The notes beneath the pieces were generated by a model. The model did not search any database and was not told where the DNA came from. It saw only the letters and a program-made list of their open reading frames with translations. A program made the position numbers and the translations under genes. A DNA stretch of 64,000 nucleotides, from assembly GCA_965230665.1 (NCBI GenBank), contig CBDDLM010000004.1, positions 2,604,001 to 2,668,000 on the forward strand, read 5' to 3'. Position 1 is the stretch's first letter; the number at the start of each line of letters is the position of its first letter. This document shows positions 45,976-55,422 of the stretch, piece by piece. Origin of the DNA: JAGNRR01 sp965230665 (GTDB taxonomy: Bacteria; Bacteroidota; Bacteroidia; Chitinophagales; Chitinophagaceae).

Positions 45976-47186
45976 TGGAAGGAAAACGGCTGATCATAGT
46001 AGGCGGTGGTGCTGCTGGTTTTTTTTGTGCAATTCATGCAAAAGAACGCTATCCAACTCTCGATGTCGTATTGCTTGAAAAGCAAAATAAGGTGCTTCAA
46101 AAGGTTAAGGTCAGCGGAGGTGGGCGTTGTAATGTAACCCATTCGGTAACATCAATTCCGCATCTGCTAGAGCATTATCCGCGTGGAAAGAACTTTCTTA
46201 AAAAAGTCTTTTATCAATACGGACCTCAAGAAACGATTGAATGGTTTAGACAACAGGGCGTGCAATTGCATACCGAAGCCGATGGTAGAATGTTCCCTAC
46301 CAGTAATTCTTCCCAAACAATTATGGATTGTTTAGTATCCAAAGCGAAAGACCTAGGTGTTCAAATTCGTTTGTCGACATCAGTTGCGAAAGTAGAATAT
46401 GCTCAAACTTTCACCGTGTTTATCGGACACCAAGAGTTGCAGACGGACTATCTATGTGTGGCCTGTGGAGGCTATCCTAAATCAAGTCAATTTGATTGGA
46501 TAAGAAAACTAGGTCATACTATAATCGAACCCGTACCCTCACTATTTACCTTTAATATTAAAGGACATGCTGATCTTAAAGCACTTATGGGTGTAAGTTT
46601 AGAAAGGGCTCATATCAGAATTCAGTCATCGAAAGCAAACGATATAGGCCCATTGCTCATTACGCATTGGGGGTTAAGTGGTCCGTGTGTGCTAAAATTA
46701 AGTGCTTGGCAAGCTCGTATGTTATATGAGCTGAATTATGAATTTTCAATTTTAGTGAACTGGATTAATCAAACTGAAAATGAGCTTCGCGAAAATTGGA
46801 ATACCTTAAGGAATAATATGGCTGCCCAAATATGTGCTAAGAACCCCTTCGAATTACCTAAACGTTTATGGCTTTATCTCATTACAAAGGCTGGAATTTC
46901 AGAAACCAAGAAGTGGAGTGAGTTAGGTGCTAAAGAGCAAAACAAACTGATTGCTCTCCTAGTAGGGCAACATTTTGAAGTAGCAGGAAAAACCACGTTT
47001 AAGGACGAGTTTGTGACTTGTGGTGGTATAGACTTAAAAGAAGTTAACCCTAAAACCATGGAAAGTAGGATCATACCAAATCTTTTCTTTGCTGGTGAGG
47101 TTTTGAATATCGATGGAATAACAGGAGGGTTTAATTTTCAAAATGCCTGGAGTACTGCTGCGGTGGCATCAAAACTGAACACATAG
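45975..47186 (+). CDS. HI0933/YhiN-family flavoprotein
   Basis: 403 residues. The FAD-binding Rossmann motif IVGGGAAGFFCAIHA is at the N terminus, followed by the family signature VKVSGGGRCNVTHS, PLLITHWGLSGPCVLKLS, and a closing FFAGEVLNIDGITGGFNFQNAWSTA. Proteins of this family (E. coli YhiN, BaiN-like) are NAD(P)/FAD oxidoreductases of mostly unknown substrate. The start codon overlaps the stop of the S4 gene (TAATG), so it is translated in the acpS operon. Confidence 0.92.
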   Translation: MEGKRLIIVGGGAAGFFCAIHAKERYPTLDVVLLEKQNKVLQKVKVSGGGRCNVTHSVTSIPHLLEHYPRGKNFLKKVFYQYGPQETIEWFRQQGVQLHTEADGRMFPTSNSSQTIMDCLVSKAKDLGVQIRLSTSVAKVEYAQTFTVFIGHQELQTDYLCVACGGYPKSSQFDWIRKLGHTIIEPVPSLFTFNIKGHADLKALMGVSLERAHIRIQSSKANDIGPLLITHWGLSGPCVLKLSAWQARMLYELNYEFSILVNWINQTENELRENWNTLRNNMAAQICAKNPFELPKRLWLYLITKAGISETKKWSELGAKEQNKLIALLVGQHFEVAGKTTFKDEFVTCGGIDLKEVNPKTMESRIIPNLFFAGEVLNIDGITGGFNFQNAWSTAAVASKLNT

Positions 47187-47189
47187 CCA

Positions 47190-47822
47190 TTATTTTTCAG
47201 AGCATAAAAGCGTCAAGCCCAGACCGCCTAGTACAGTGGTTTTTACATACTTTGTAATATTCCAGAACCTATCATTATTCAAGAAAGGGGCTAACCAGCC
47301 AGACAAAATGGCAATAGTTGAAAAGATCATGAACCCATTCAGCATGAAGATGATACCCAAGATAATCATTTGAACCGTAATGTTGAACCCATTGGGGTCG
47401 ATGAATTGAGGTAAGAAGGCTATGAAGAACAAAGAAACTTTAGGATTAAGGACGTTCATCAAAAAACCTTTTTTAAATAGTTTCCAAAAATCGAACTGGT
47501 CAGTGGAGTCCTTCTTAAGTTCATGGTTGGCTTTATTCTTTTTCTCTTTAATCGTAAGAAAAGCTAGATAAAAAAGGTAAGCGGCTCCTGCGTATTTGAC
47601 AATTTGAAATGCCATAGCTGATTTTTGTAAAATGAGAGATAAGCCAGTTGTGGCTGCCAGTGTATGAATTAGAACACCTGAATTCAGTCCAGTAGCTAAA
47701 GCGATTCCATTTCTTCTTCCTTTGGTAATACTTTCGGTTAGTACAAAAATATTGTCCGGTCCTGGCATAAGTGCCAGAAGTGTAGCCGCTCCTATGAAGG
47801 AGATAAGAAGTTGAACGTTCAT
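47190..47822 (-). CDS. LysE family amino-acid exporter
   Basis: 210 residues with six hydrophobic helices. N-terminal LALMPGPDNIFVLTESITKGRRNGIALATGLNSG is the LysE/RhtB signature (P-G-P-[DN]), and GFLMNVLNPKVSLFFIAFLPQF is the second conserved block. An inner-membrane exporter of amino acids or similar small compounds; the substrate is unknown. Its stop lies three bases from the convergent flavoprotein stop. Confidence 0.92.
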   Translation of the reverse strand: MNVQLLISFIGAATLLALMPGPDNIFVLTESITKGRRNGIALATGLNSGVLIHTLAATTGLSLILQKSAMAFQIVKYAGAAYLFYLAFLTIKEKKNKANHELKKDSTDQFDFWKLFKKGFLMNVLNPKVSLFFIAFLPQFIDPNGFNITVQMIILGIIFMLNGFMIFSTIAILSGWLAPFLNNDRFWNITKYVKTTVLGGLGLTLLCSEK

Positions 47823-47908
47823 AGGTAAGCAAAATAAATCTTTTAATTTTACCTTGCCTACGCTAACTATAGCTTTTATTCTTACGTCTACAGCTAAAAA
47901 GCAGCTTT

Positions 47909-49297
47909 ATGAAAAAACTAATACTTCTATTCTCCATGCTATATAGTCTAGCAGTACAAGCACAGACTGATCTTACCTTGCATGAGATTTACCCTACAGA
48001 ATACGCAAGAACAGGCGATGTACAAAAAATATATGCTCGTGTAGGTAATACGGGAACTAATGTTATTCAAGTTTCCAATATTACCATGTATTGGCAGGTA
48101 CAGGGGGGAAGTGTACAATCGGGTACGGTAACTGGCACCTATCCTGTAATTATAGTAGGTAACCAACAGGTTGAAATTGGAGGAGCAAATGTGGCATTTC
48201 AGGTACCTAGCTTCTCTGGACAGTACGATCTTAAAGTATGGGTTAAGGTTGCTGGAGATAACTTTCCTGCTAACGATACATTAGTTAGAACATTTAAGGC
48301 CATTGATAATCTACCCGTTAAAAACGTCCTGCTGGAGGTTTATAAACATCAGGGTTGCGGGCCTTGTTACCCAGCAGATACTATGGTAAAATCTCAGATT
48401 GATCCAATCAGTCATTATAATAATGTGAATATTTACACAGGATCGGGTGACGTTTTGTATTGTGCTGAAGGAGATGCTATGGAGAATATCCTAGGTACTT
48501 CCACACATCCTACCGTTACTTTTGATCATTTTAATTTTCCCGTTGAAGGTATGGTACATAGTTTTTATACGTTAAATGGTCAGAAATATTTAGATCACCT
48601 TGGACGAAGAGAAGAGTACCTAGAACCTGTTGAAGTAAAATTTAATACATTAGTACTGGATAAGGTAGCTCGTACCATTACGACTGAGATAAGCGCTAAA
48701 TTTTATGATGATGTAAATAAAGAGCTCCGCTTTAATCTATATGTATTAGAAGATAGCGTAATGGCTTATCAGTCTTCTGCTCCTAATCCTAACAATTATT
48801 ATCATTCCAAGGTCATGCGTACGGCTCTTGGAGGAGCTTGGGGATTAGCAAACTCTATACCGAACCCTGCTTTAACTGGTCAGACTTATACTCATCAATT
48901 TACATATACAGTTCCCGCGAACTATGATATGCAAAAACTTCGTCTAATTGCTTTAGTAGGGGAGTATGGTGCTGGAAAATATCAACGAAAGACTTATAAT
49001 TCCGCTAAAGTGATCTTGAAAGATTATTGGGATACTCCTTTAAGCGTAGCAAGCCAAAATCGGGAAGCCGGTATTAGAGTTTACCCAAATCCCGCTTCGG
49101 ATTATTTAAATATTAAATTCGAAGATCATATTCGTCCAAGTTATTTAAGCATTCAAGATGTTTCGGGCAGAGTAATTCAAAAAATCAACCACAAAATGAA
49201 GATGATTGATATTAACTCTTTAACACCAGCCACTTATTTCATTACCATAGTTGATGAAGAGGGGCGTCGTTATGTTCAAACTTTTAGCAAAGAGTAG
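47909..49297 (+). CDS. Omp28-like thioredoxin-fold secreted protein with type A T9SS domain
   Basis: 462 residues. Signal peptide MKKLILLFSMLYSLAVQAQ; an Ig-like region (20-130) with TDLTLHEIYPTEYARTGD and NDTLVRTFKA; a thioredoxin-like region from about 140 with VLLEVYKHQGCGPCYPAD (C-G-P-C), the arrangement of Omp28-family outer-membrane proteins; then a type A sorting domain at the end (VYPNPASDYLNIKF, SIQDVSGRVIQKI, ATYFITIVDEEGRRYVQ). The C-G-P-C pair suggests a thiol redox role outside the cell; this is inference. It appears to be a single-gene unit. Confidence 0.88.
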   Translation: MKKLILLFSMLYSLAVQAQTDLTLHEIYPTEYARTGDVQKIYARVGNTGTNVIQVSNITMYWQVQGGSVQSGTVTGTYPVIIVGNQQVEIGGANVAFQVPSFSGQYDLKVWVKVAGDNFPANDTLVRTFKAIDNLPVKNVLLEVYKHQGCGPCYPADTMVKSQIDPISHYNNVNIYTGSGDVLYCAEGDAMENILGTSTHPTVTFDHFNFPVEGMVHSFYTLNGQKYLDHLGRREEYLEPVEVKFNTLVLDKVARTITTEISAKFYDDVNKELRFNLYVLEDSVMAYQSSAPNPNNYYHSKVMRTALGGAWGLANSIPNPALTGQTYTHQFTYTVPANYDMQKLRLIALVGEYGAGKYQRKTYNSAKVILKDYWDTPLSVASQNREAGIRVYPNPASDYLNIKFEDHIRPSYLSIQDVSGRVIQKINHKMKMIDINSLTPATYFITIVDEEGRRYVQTFSKE

Positions 49298-49335
49298 ACA
49301 ATTCAGAAGTGGTGTATAGAGAGAGACCGAAACTC

Positions 49336-50565
49336 TTAAGCATCCAAAACGCTTAAGCTCTTTTCGATGATGGCTATGCACTCATCAATTTCATCTTTTG
49401 TAATAACCAACGGGGGGGCAAAACGAATTTTATCACCATGAGTAGGTTTAGCAAGTAGCCCATTTTCTTTTAGCTCAAGGCAGAGCTTCCAGGCTGCGTC
49501 CTGCTCCTCATGTTTGATAATAATAGCGTTTAATAATCCTTTACCGCGAACTTTGGCAATATAAGGAGAGTTGATTTTTTCAACCGCTGCTCTGAAGTAA
49601 GTACCTAACTCCGCTGCTTTAGAAACCATATCTTCATCGATCAATACTTGAAGTGATGTTTTGGCCACAGCGCAAGCAAGTGGGTTGCCGCCATAAGTAC
49701 TACCATGTTCACCTGCTTTGATTGTAAGCATAATTGCATCATCGGCCAATACTGCACTAACGGGCAAGGCTCCACCACTTAATGCTTTTCCTAAAAGAAC
49801 AATGTCCGGTCGAACTTCTTCGTGATCTACACAGAGCATTTTACCAGTACGTGCTAGTCCAGTTTGGATTTCATCTGCTATAAAAAGAACATTTTTCTCC
49901 TTGCATAGTTTGGCGGCTGTTTGCAAATAACCTTCGTCGGGTACATTAACGCCTGCTTCGCCCTGAATAGGCTCTACTAAAAAGCCAACAACATTTTCAT
50001 CTTCTAATGCTTTTGCTAATGCTTCTGTGTCATTATATGGGATCACTTCATAGCCTGGCGTAAAGGGGCCAAAACCAACACGAGATGTCGGGTCTGTACT
50101 AAACGATACAACGTTTACCGTACGGCCATGAAAATTACCTTCACAAACAATTACTTTAGCCTTACCCGCTTCAACACCTTTCACGTCATACCCCCATCTG
50201 CGAGCCAGTTTAATTCCTGTTTCAACAGCTTCAACACCTGAGTTCATAGGAAGTACTTTGTCATAACCGAACAAGGTCGTAATATACTCTGCAAACTCTC
50301 CAAGTTTATCCGAGTGGAAGGCACGAGAAGTGAGCGTTAATTGCTGCGCTTGCTCAATTAAAGATGCAATAATCTTTGGATGACAGTGTCCTTGATTCAC
50401 CGCACTATATCCGCTTAAAAAATCATAGTATTGTTTATCTTCTACATCCCACACCTTGGCACCTTTACCTTTAGATAGTACCACAGGTAATGGGTGATAG
50501 TTATGCGCATTGTATTTTTCTTCTAATGCTATGTAATCCTGAGTAGATTGTAATGTTGCCTGCAT
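49336..50565 (-). CDS. rocD: Ornithine aminotransferase
   Basis: 409 residues. A class III PLP enzyme that converts ornithine and 2-oxoglutarate to glutamate semialdehyde and glutamate. PLP Lys260 in VLLGKALSGGALPVSA; Asp231-Glu232 in FIADEIQTGLARTG; MNSGVEAVETGIKLARRWGY and EGNFHGRT are typical of ornithine aminotransferases rather than GABA or acetylornithine enzymes. It lies 40 bases downstream of the Kir channel gene on the same strand and could be co-transcribed with it. Confidence 0.94.
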   Translation of the reverse strand: MQATLQSTQDYIALEEKYNAHNYHPLPVVLSKGKGAKVWDVEDKQYYDFLSGYSAVNQGHCHPKIIASLIEQAQQLTLTSRAFHSDKLGEFAEYITTLFGYDKVLPMNSGVEAVETGIKLARRWGYDVKGVEAGKAKVIVCEGNFHGRTVNVVSFSTDPTSRVGFGPFTPGYEVIPYNDTEALAKALEDENVVGFLVEPIQGEAGVNVPDEGYLQTAAKLCKEKNVLFIADEIQTGLARTGKMLCVDHEEVRPDIVLLGKALSGGALPVSAVLADDAIMLTIKAGEHGSTYGGNPLACAVAKTSLQVLIDEDMVSKAAELGTYFRAAVEKINSPYIAKVRGKGLLNAIIIKHEEQDAAWKLCLELKENGLLAKPTHGDKIRFAPPLVITKDEIDECIAIIEKSLSVLDA

Positions 50566-50605
50566 AAAGCAAATTTACAGATAATGCTCATGAGAAAAAA
50601 GCTTC

Positions 50606-51559
50606 CTAAACATTCATTTTCTCCACTATACTTAGTTTATCCAGATTAAGAACAGTTCGTTTTTTGTTCTTATCGCGGCTAAACATTCTTACGAACTGTA
50701 CATTGTAACTGAATTCGTCATAAAGGTAGGAGGTGCGTTCTTGTACATAAGTAGAAAAGTACTCATCGTAACCCTTGACCAATATTATGATTTCAACTTT
50801 TCGAGCATCAATATCTTCTCTAGTCATTCCATAAAAAGGACTGTTTTCATCAATAACGTGTACGATAGTCCAATTGAGAACAAGTTCTTGGATACGGTTT
50901 ATTTCTAGTTCTAACGGAATAAAACGATTGCTGGTAACACCATTTTTAGTTTGCGCAAAAGCTGCTAATACCTCACAGCTTACATCAGTAAGATCATTGT
51001 TTTTATAAGTCGCAATTCTAAACATAAGTGCGCTACTTTCCTTGAATGGTCTTATGATTACCTGCTTACTAAATTTTAAAAAAGCTCTTGGCTTAGAAAA
51101 ACGAGCATAAAGTAAACCCGTAATGACTGCAAAACTCATAAGTCCAAAGAAAGCTTGAAAAGATGCTATAGTACTGATCACATTACTTGTAGGTGCCAAA
51201 TGACCATATCCTACGGCCGTTAATGTTTGGCAACTAAAATAGAAACATTCCAAGAATGTATCTAATGCAGAAAGCTCAGGTGCAATTAATAGGGCATCGG
51301 CGCCGCATAGATAGTAAGCCGTTGCAAAAAGCAAATTGATGAGCAAAAAGCCAAGAAAGCAAACGAGCCAAAATAACCAGATGTTAAGTTCGATAAGCGT
51401 ATGAAATAAGCTGAGATGTTTAAGTCTATGAAATCCTTTTTTATAAACATTTCCTTTTCCATCTTTAGATAAAATGCGTTCGCCTACATCTCCGATGTGA
51501 TCATCAAAGCCCGTATTGTTGACAAACCTATTCTTGAATCGTTCAAAGTAGTTCGGCAT
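50606..51559 (-). CDS. Inward-rectifier-type (KirBac) K+ channel
   Basis: 317 residues. Slide-helix region (HTLIELNIWLFWLVCFLGFLLINLLFA), pore with filter TLTAVGYGHLAPT, inner helix with FFGLMSFAVITGLLYARFSKP, then a cytoplasmic immunoglobulin-like Kir domain (RAFLKFSKQVIIRPFKESSALMFRIATYKNN). The filter ends in GYGH instead of GYGD or GYGF. An inner-membrane K+ channel gated by ligands or lipids in known relatives. Eight bases separate its start from the stop of the carboxylase gene upstream on the same strand, so the two are probably one transcript. Confidence 0.93.
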   Translation of the reverse strand: MPNYFERFKNRFVNNTGFDDHIGDVGERILSKDGKGNVYKKGFHRLKHLSLFHTLIELNIWLFWLVCFLGFLLINLLFATAYYLCGADALLIAPELSALDTFLECFYFSCQTLTAVGYGHLAPTSNVISTIASFQAFFGLMSFAVITGLLYARFSKPRAFLKFSKQVIIRPFKESSALMFRIATYKNNDLTDVSCEVLAAFAQTKNGVTSNRFIPLELEINRIQELVLNWTIVHVIDENSPFYGMTREDIDARKVEIIILVKGYDEYFSTYVQERTSYLYDEFSYNVQFVRMFSRDKNKKRTVLNLDKLSIVEKMNV

Positions 51560-51567
51560 AGATTAAC

Positions 51568-53106
51568 TTACAAGGGAATATTGCCATGCTTCTTTTTGGG
51601 AAGAGAGCATACTTTGTTTTCTAACATGCTAAAGCCTTTTATCAGTTTTAGTCTAATCTCTTCCGGGATGACCACTTCATCTACATAACCATGGGCCGCT
51701 GCTCTATAAGGGTTAGCAAATTTTTCAGTGTAAGATGCTACTTTCTCATTAAGTTTTTCTTCGGGGTTTTCAGCTGCCTCAATTTCTTTTCTGAAAATAA
51801 TTTCAACAGCTCCTTTGGCACCCATCACGGCAATTTCGGCATTAGGAAAGGCAAAGTTTAAATCAGCTCCAATATGTTTGCTATTCATTACATCATAGGC
51901 TCCGCCATATGCTTTACGAGTAATAACGGTAATCTTGGGTACAGTAGCTTCACTTAATGCATAAAGTAGTTTAGCTCCATTACTAATTATCCCATTCCAT
52001 TCTTGATCGGTGCCAGGCAAAAAGCCAGGAACATCAACTAAAACAAGCAAAGGAACATTGAATGCATCACAGAAACGAACAAAGCGTGCCGCTTTCTTAC
52101 TTGAGTTTATATCCAAAACACCCGCTAACGAAGCTGGTTGGTTGGCTACAATTCCTATGCTGCGCCCACCCATTCTAGCAAAACCTACCACAATGTTTTC
52201 TGCGTAAAGTTTATGCACTTCGTAAAATGAGTTTTCATCCGTAATTTCTTCTATGACTTCTTTCATGTCATAGGGGACATTGGGGTTCTCCGGAATTAGA
52301 TGATTTAGTTTTGAACGTCGTTCATTGCCTAATTCATACTTATAAACAGGAGCATTGTCCTCACAGTTTTGAGGGATATAGCTCAATAATTTTTTAAGTT
52401 GCTTGATACAATCTGCTTCATGTTTAGCTGTAAAGTGTGTTACACCACTTTTACTGGCATGTGCTTCAGCTCCTCCCAGTTCTTCGCTTGATACTTCCTC
52501 GTGCGTAACAGTTTTTACAACATTGGGTCCAGTTACGAACATATAAGAACTTTGCTCAACCATCATAATAAAATCAGTAATTGCTGGACTATAAACCGCA
52601 CCACCGGCGCAGGGCCCCATGATAGCTGAAATTTGAGGGATTACACCAGATGCTCGTGTATTCTTATAAAAAATATCGGCATATCCTCCTAAACTCACTA
52701 CGCCTTCTTGAATTCTTGCACCACCACTGTCGTTTAGACCGATTATAGGCGCTCCGTTTTCCATGGCAAGGTCCATAATCTTACAAATTTTCTTGGCATG
52801 AGTTTCACTAAGACTCCCGCCAAAAACTGTAAAATCTTGGGAATAAACGTAAACTAAGCGACCGTTAATTGTACCGTATCCGGTAATAACCCCATCACCA
52901 TAAAATTTTTGTTTCTCCATGCCAAAATCTGTAGATCGATGTGTAACGAACATACCGATCTCTTCAAAGCTGTCTTTATCTAACAGTAAATCCAGCCGTT
53001 CTCGAGCGGTTAATTTCCCTTTTTTATGTTGTGAAGCGATGCGTGCTTCGCCTCCGCCCAAAAGAGCTTCTTCTGTCTTCTGACGTAACGTCTCAATTTT
53101 ATTCAT
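51568..53106 (-). CDS. pccB: Acyl-CoA carboxylase beta (carboxyltransferase) subunit
   Basis: 512 residues from the ATG at 53106; an upstream TTG was rejected because MNKIETLRQKTEEAL is the usual family start. It moves CO2 from biotin to propionyl-CoA or a similar acyl-CoA. Signatures: GLNDSGGARIQEGV, IMGPCAGGAVYSPA, GPNVVKTVTHEEV, VDVPGFLPGTDQE and ITRKAYGGAYDVMNSKH. The biotin carboxylase and biotin-carrier subunits are not adjacent. Propionyl-CoA carboxylase is the likely role; methylmalonyl-CoA decarboxylase alpha is an alternative of the same fold. Confidence 0.9.
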   Translation of the reverse strand: MNKIETLRQKTEEALLGGGEARIASQHKKGKLTARERLDLLLDKDSFEEIGMFVTHRSTDFGMEKQKFYGDGVITGYGTINGRLVYVYSQDFTVFGGSLSETHAKKICKIMDLAMENGAPIIGLNDSGGARIQEGVVSLGGYADIFYKNTRASGVIPQISAIMGPCAGGAVYSPAITDFIMMVEQSSYMFVTGPNVVKTVTHEEVSSEELGGAEAHASKSGVTHFTAKHEADCIKQLKKLLSYIPQNCEDNAPVYKYELGNERRSKLNHLIPENPNVPYDMKEVIEEITDENSFYEVHKLYAENIVVGFARMGGRSIGIVANQPASLAGVLDINSSKKAARFVRFCDAFNVPLLVLVDVPGFLPGTDQEWNGIISNGAKLLYALSEATVPKITVITRKAYGGAYDVMNSKHIGADLNFAFPNAEIAVMGAKGAVEIIFRKEIEAAENPEEKLNEKVASYTEKFANPYRAAAHGYVDEVVIPEEIRLKLIKGFSMLENKVCSLPKKKHGNIPL

Positions 53107-53258
53107 AAGGACTGCTAAGTTAAGATAGGAGTTTGAATGGTTGTTTGTTAACAAGATGTCTTTTAAACTTTATCCACCAGATTGATCAACGTTTTGTTGA
53201 AAGCTTACGTCTTCTTCTTGTAGAAAACATGTATCTTTAAATTTATTAAATAAAAAAT

Positions 53259-53972
53259 ATGAAAAAAATATTATCCTTTTTAATTCCGTGCCTTCTAATG
53301 AGCGGCTTATCCTTTGCTCAGGTGTCTACTAAGTTTTCTGTTAATTTAGTAACACCGGCTGCAGGTAGTACAATTGTAAACGGAACAGCATTTACACAGC
53401 AATTTGTAATTACTGTTACTCAAGGCTCAGTAACAGCGAGTGATACTATGGGTTGGGCAGATCCATTTGGTATATGGAGATCAAATAGAGTATTAACTAA
53501 AAATACTGGAGATACTATTATAGTTAATGTACCTTATACTATTGCTAGTTCTGATACTGGACAGGGAAATACAAATTATTGTGTTACAGCATACCTTAGA
53601 CTTCCTGGACCAGTAATTGCTCCCAATTTTGATACAACCGGTGGTACAAATCGGTCTTGTAATAACGTAACGAAGTTTTTTGCAACGAGTACTAATGACA
53701 TTAGTTCTAAAACTGGGCCCCAAAAATTAAATGTTTATCCGAATCCGGCTGTTGGTAATATCATTAATTTAGATTATGTAGCACTTAATTCTTCTGAGGT
53801 TAAAGCTATTATTCGAGACCTATCGGGCCGCACGATCTTAACGCATTCATATGGCAAGGCTGCAAAGGGTCAGGAAGGGTTTGAACTTGATATTTCGGCT
53901 CTTACTAAAGGAATATACTTAATAGAATTACGTCAGGACAATGTAAAAATGACCGGACGTTTTGTAAAGTAG
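53259..53972 (+). CDS. Small secreted protein with type A T9SS sorting domain
   Basis: 237 residues. Signal peptide MKKILSFLIPCLLMSGLSFAQ, a beta-rich middle part of about 130 residues (VNLVTPAAGSTIVNG.AFTQQFVITVTQG) with no recognised family, then a type A sorting domain (LNVYPNPAVGNIINLDYV, IIRDLSGRTILTHSYG, KGIYLIELRQDNVKMTGRFVK). Function is unknown. A TATCTTTA at 53232-53239 may be its -7 element. It is divergent from pccB and closed by a terminator. Confidence 0.85.
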   Translation: MKKILSFLIPCLLMSGLSFAQVSTKFSVNLVTPAAGSTIVNGTAFTQQFVITVTQGSVTASDTMGWADPFGIWRSNRVLTKNTGDTIIVNVPYTIASSDTGQGNTNYCVTAYLRLPGPVIAPNFDTTGGTNRSCNNVTKFFATSTNDISSKTGPQKLNVYPNPAVGNIINLDYVALNSSEVKAIIRDLSGRTILTHSYGKAAKGQEGFELDISALTKGIYLIELRQDNVKMTGRFVK

Positions 53973-53992
53973 ATTGTATTATACTAATTCTA

Positions 53993-54024
53993 AAGCCGCT
54001 CTTAATTAAGAGTGGCTTTTTTTT
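53993..54024 (+). terminator. Terminator after the small T9SS protein
   Basis: Inverted repeat AAGCCGCTCTT-AATT-AAGAGTGGCTT (53993-54018) with one G-U pair, then a run of eight T. Confidence 0.88.
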
Positions 54025-54045
54025 ATATGGAATTTACCAATTTTT

Positions 54046-54762
54046 TTATGAGAAAAGGACGTCTTGCATAGTATAAATCCCCTTCTTATTGTGAAGAAAT
54101 TCTGCAGCGAGTAAAGCGCCCTTAGCAAATCCTTTGCGAGAATGTGCTGTATGTTTAATTTCTATACTATCGATCTCCGAATCGTATGAAATAGAATGAG
54201 TGCCAGGAGCTGGGTCAATTCGTTTAGAAACAATGCCAATTGCATCAGGGGCACTTGTCTTTTCTTTTTCCCACTTCTTTTTCCTAGTAAGATGCTCTAT
54301 AAGACCTTCTGCAAGTGTTACTGCCGTACCGCTAGGAGCATCTAGTTTGGCCGTATGATGTATTTCTTCCATAGATGGGTTATAGTCATCATAGTCATTC
54401 ATAAGATGTGCCAAATGTTTATTCAATTCAAAAAAAAGATTAACACCTATACTAAAATTACTTGCATATAAGAAGGCCGTGTTATGCTCATGACAAAGTT
54501 GCTCTGCTTCTAGTTTGCGATCTAACCAAGCAGTTGTACCACAAACTGTTGGGATCTTGTTTTCGAATAGAATTTTTAAATTTTCAAAAGCTGTATCTGG
54601 AGTGGTAAATTCTATGGCGACATCAATCTCTCTCAAACGCTCTTGGTTAAGGTCAGATAAATTGCTTCTATTAATCTTTAAGGGTACAAGGTGTCCTTTG
54701 GCAAGAGCTAATTCTTCAATAGCCTTACCCATTTTACCATAGCCAATCAATGCTATATTCAT
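54046..54762 (-). CDS. dapB: 4-hydroxy-tetrahydrodipicolinate reductase
   Basis: 238 residues. It makes tetrahydrodipicolinate for lysine and diaminopimelate (peptidoglycan). NAD(P)-binding IALIGYGKMGKAIEELA, then EFTTPDTAFENL, VCGTTAW, and the catalytic block EEIHHTAKLDAPSGTAVTLAE with its His and Lys; HSISYDSEIDSIEIKHTAHSRKGFAKGAL follows. It is the last gene seen of the parA-parB-DUF5683-dapB run; lepB, which often follows dapB in Bacteroidota, is not here. Confidence 0.95.
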   Translation of the reverse strand: MNIALIGYGKMGKAIEELALAKGHLVPLKINRSNLSDLNQERLREIDVAIEFTTPDTAFENLKILFENKIPTVCGTTAWLDRKLEAEQLCHEHNTAFLYASNFSIGVNLFFELNKHLAHLMNDYDDYNPSMEEIHHTAKLDAPSGTAVTLAEGLIEHLTRKKKWEKEKTSAPDAIGIVSKRIDPAPGTHSISYDSEIDSIEIKHTAHSRKGFAKGALLAAEFLHNKKGIYTMQDVLFS

Positions 54763-54763
54763 G

Positions 54764-55336
54764 CTATTTGATTTTAAAAACCAAAGCTAAACCTAATTGT
54801 TGATTTTCGAAAGTCGGTTTCGTTTGAAGACTAATATCATCATTAATGTCAAAACTTTTCAGGTTAGCACCTACATAGGCATCTAAGATATTGAGAGCGT
54901 AGCCCACAGTTGTAAAAACCACGGTATACTCTAAATATTGTCTATATTGATTTTGAAGCGTATTGAGATCCGCTGCTTGATAACCACCAAAGCTTACGTC
55001 AAATTCATCGACTGTATTTGGATCGCCATCTATTCTGGCAATGTATGCATTGCGAAACCTTTGATACTCTGTGTTATTAAAGTTTAAGAAATAACCAGCA
55101 GCACCCAAACCAGCAACTACAACACCTAATTTCCAGTATTGCTTATTATAAATTTGTCCTAAACCAGGCACTAAAGCTGAATATAGTGCGGATCTTTTAG
55201 GTATAGGATGTTTTGTATTAAAAGTAAAAACCGATGTTTTGTCATCATTTTCTACAAAAGCGGCGTTCTCTTTATCTTGACTATAAGATAATAAAGCTGT
55301 TCCTAAAAGAAAGAAAGTAAGATAGAGCGCTTTCAT
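54764..55336 (-). CDS. DUF5683 family membrane protein
   Basis: 190 residues. Signal peptide MKALYLTFFLLGTALLSYSQ, then the DUF5683 core PKRSALYSALVPGLGQIYNKQYWKLGVVVAGLGAAGYFLNFN and RFRNAYIARIDGD, with a further hydrophobic stretch near residue 140 and an ending FKIK. Function is unknown. The position between parB and dapB is conserved in Bacteroidota. It ends one base before the dapB ATG, so the two are probably translated from one message. Confidence 0.9.
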   Translation of the reverse strand: MKALYLTFFLLGTALLSYSQDKENAAFVENDDKTSVFTFNTKHPIPKRSALYSALVPGLGQIYNKQYWKLGVVVAGLGAAGYFLNFNNTEYQRFRNAYIARIDGDPNTVDEFDVSFGGYQAADLNTLQNQYRQYLEYTVVFTTVGYALNILDAYVGANLKSFDINDDISLQTKPTFENQQLGLALVFKIK

Positions 55337-55422
55337 GACTGCAAAGTAAGATAATTAATAAGTGTGTTTCTCTTTTTTAATGCTAAAAAGAAACAAATAT
55401 CCAGCCAATAAATATAGCTCGA

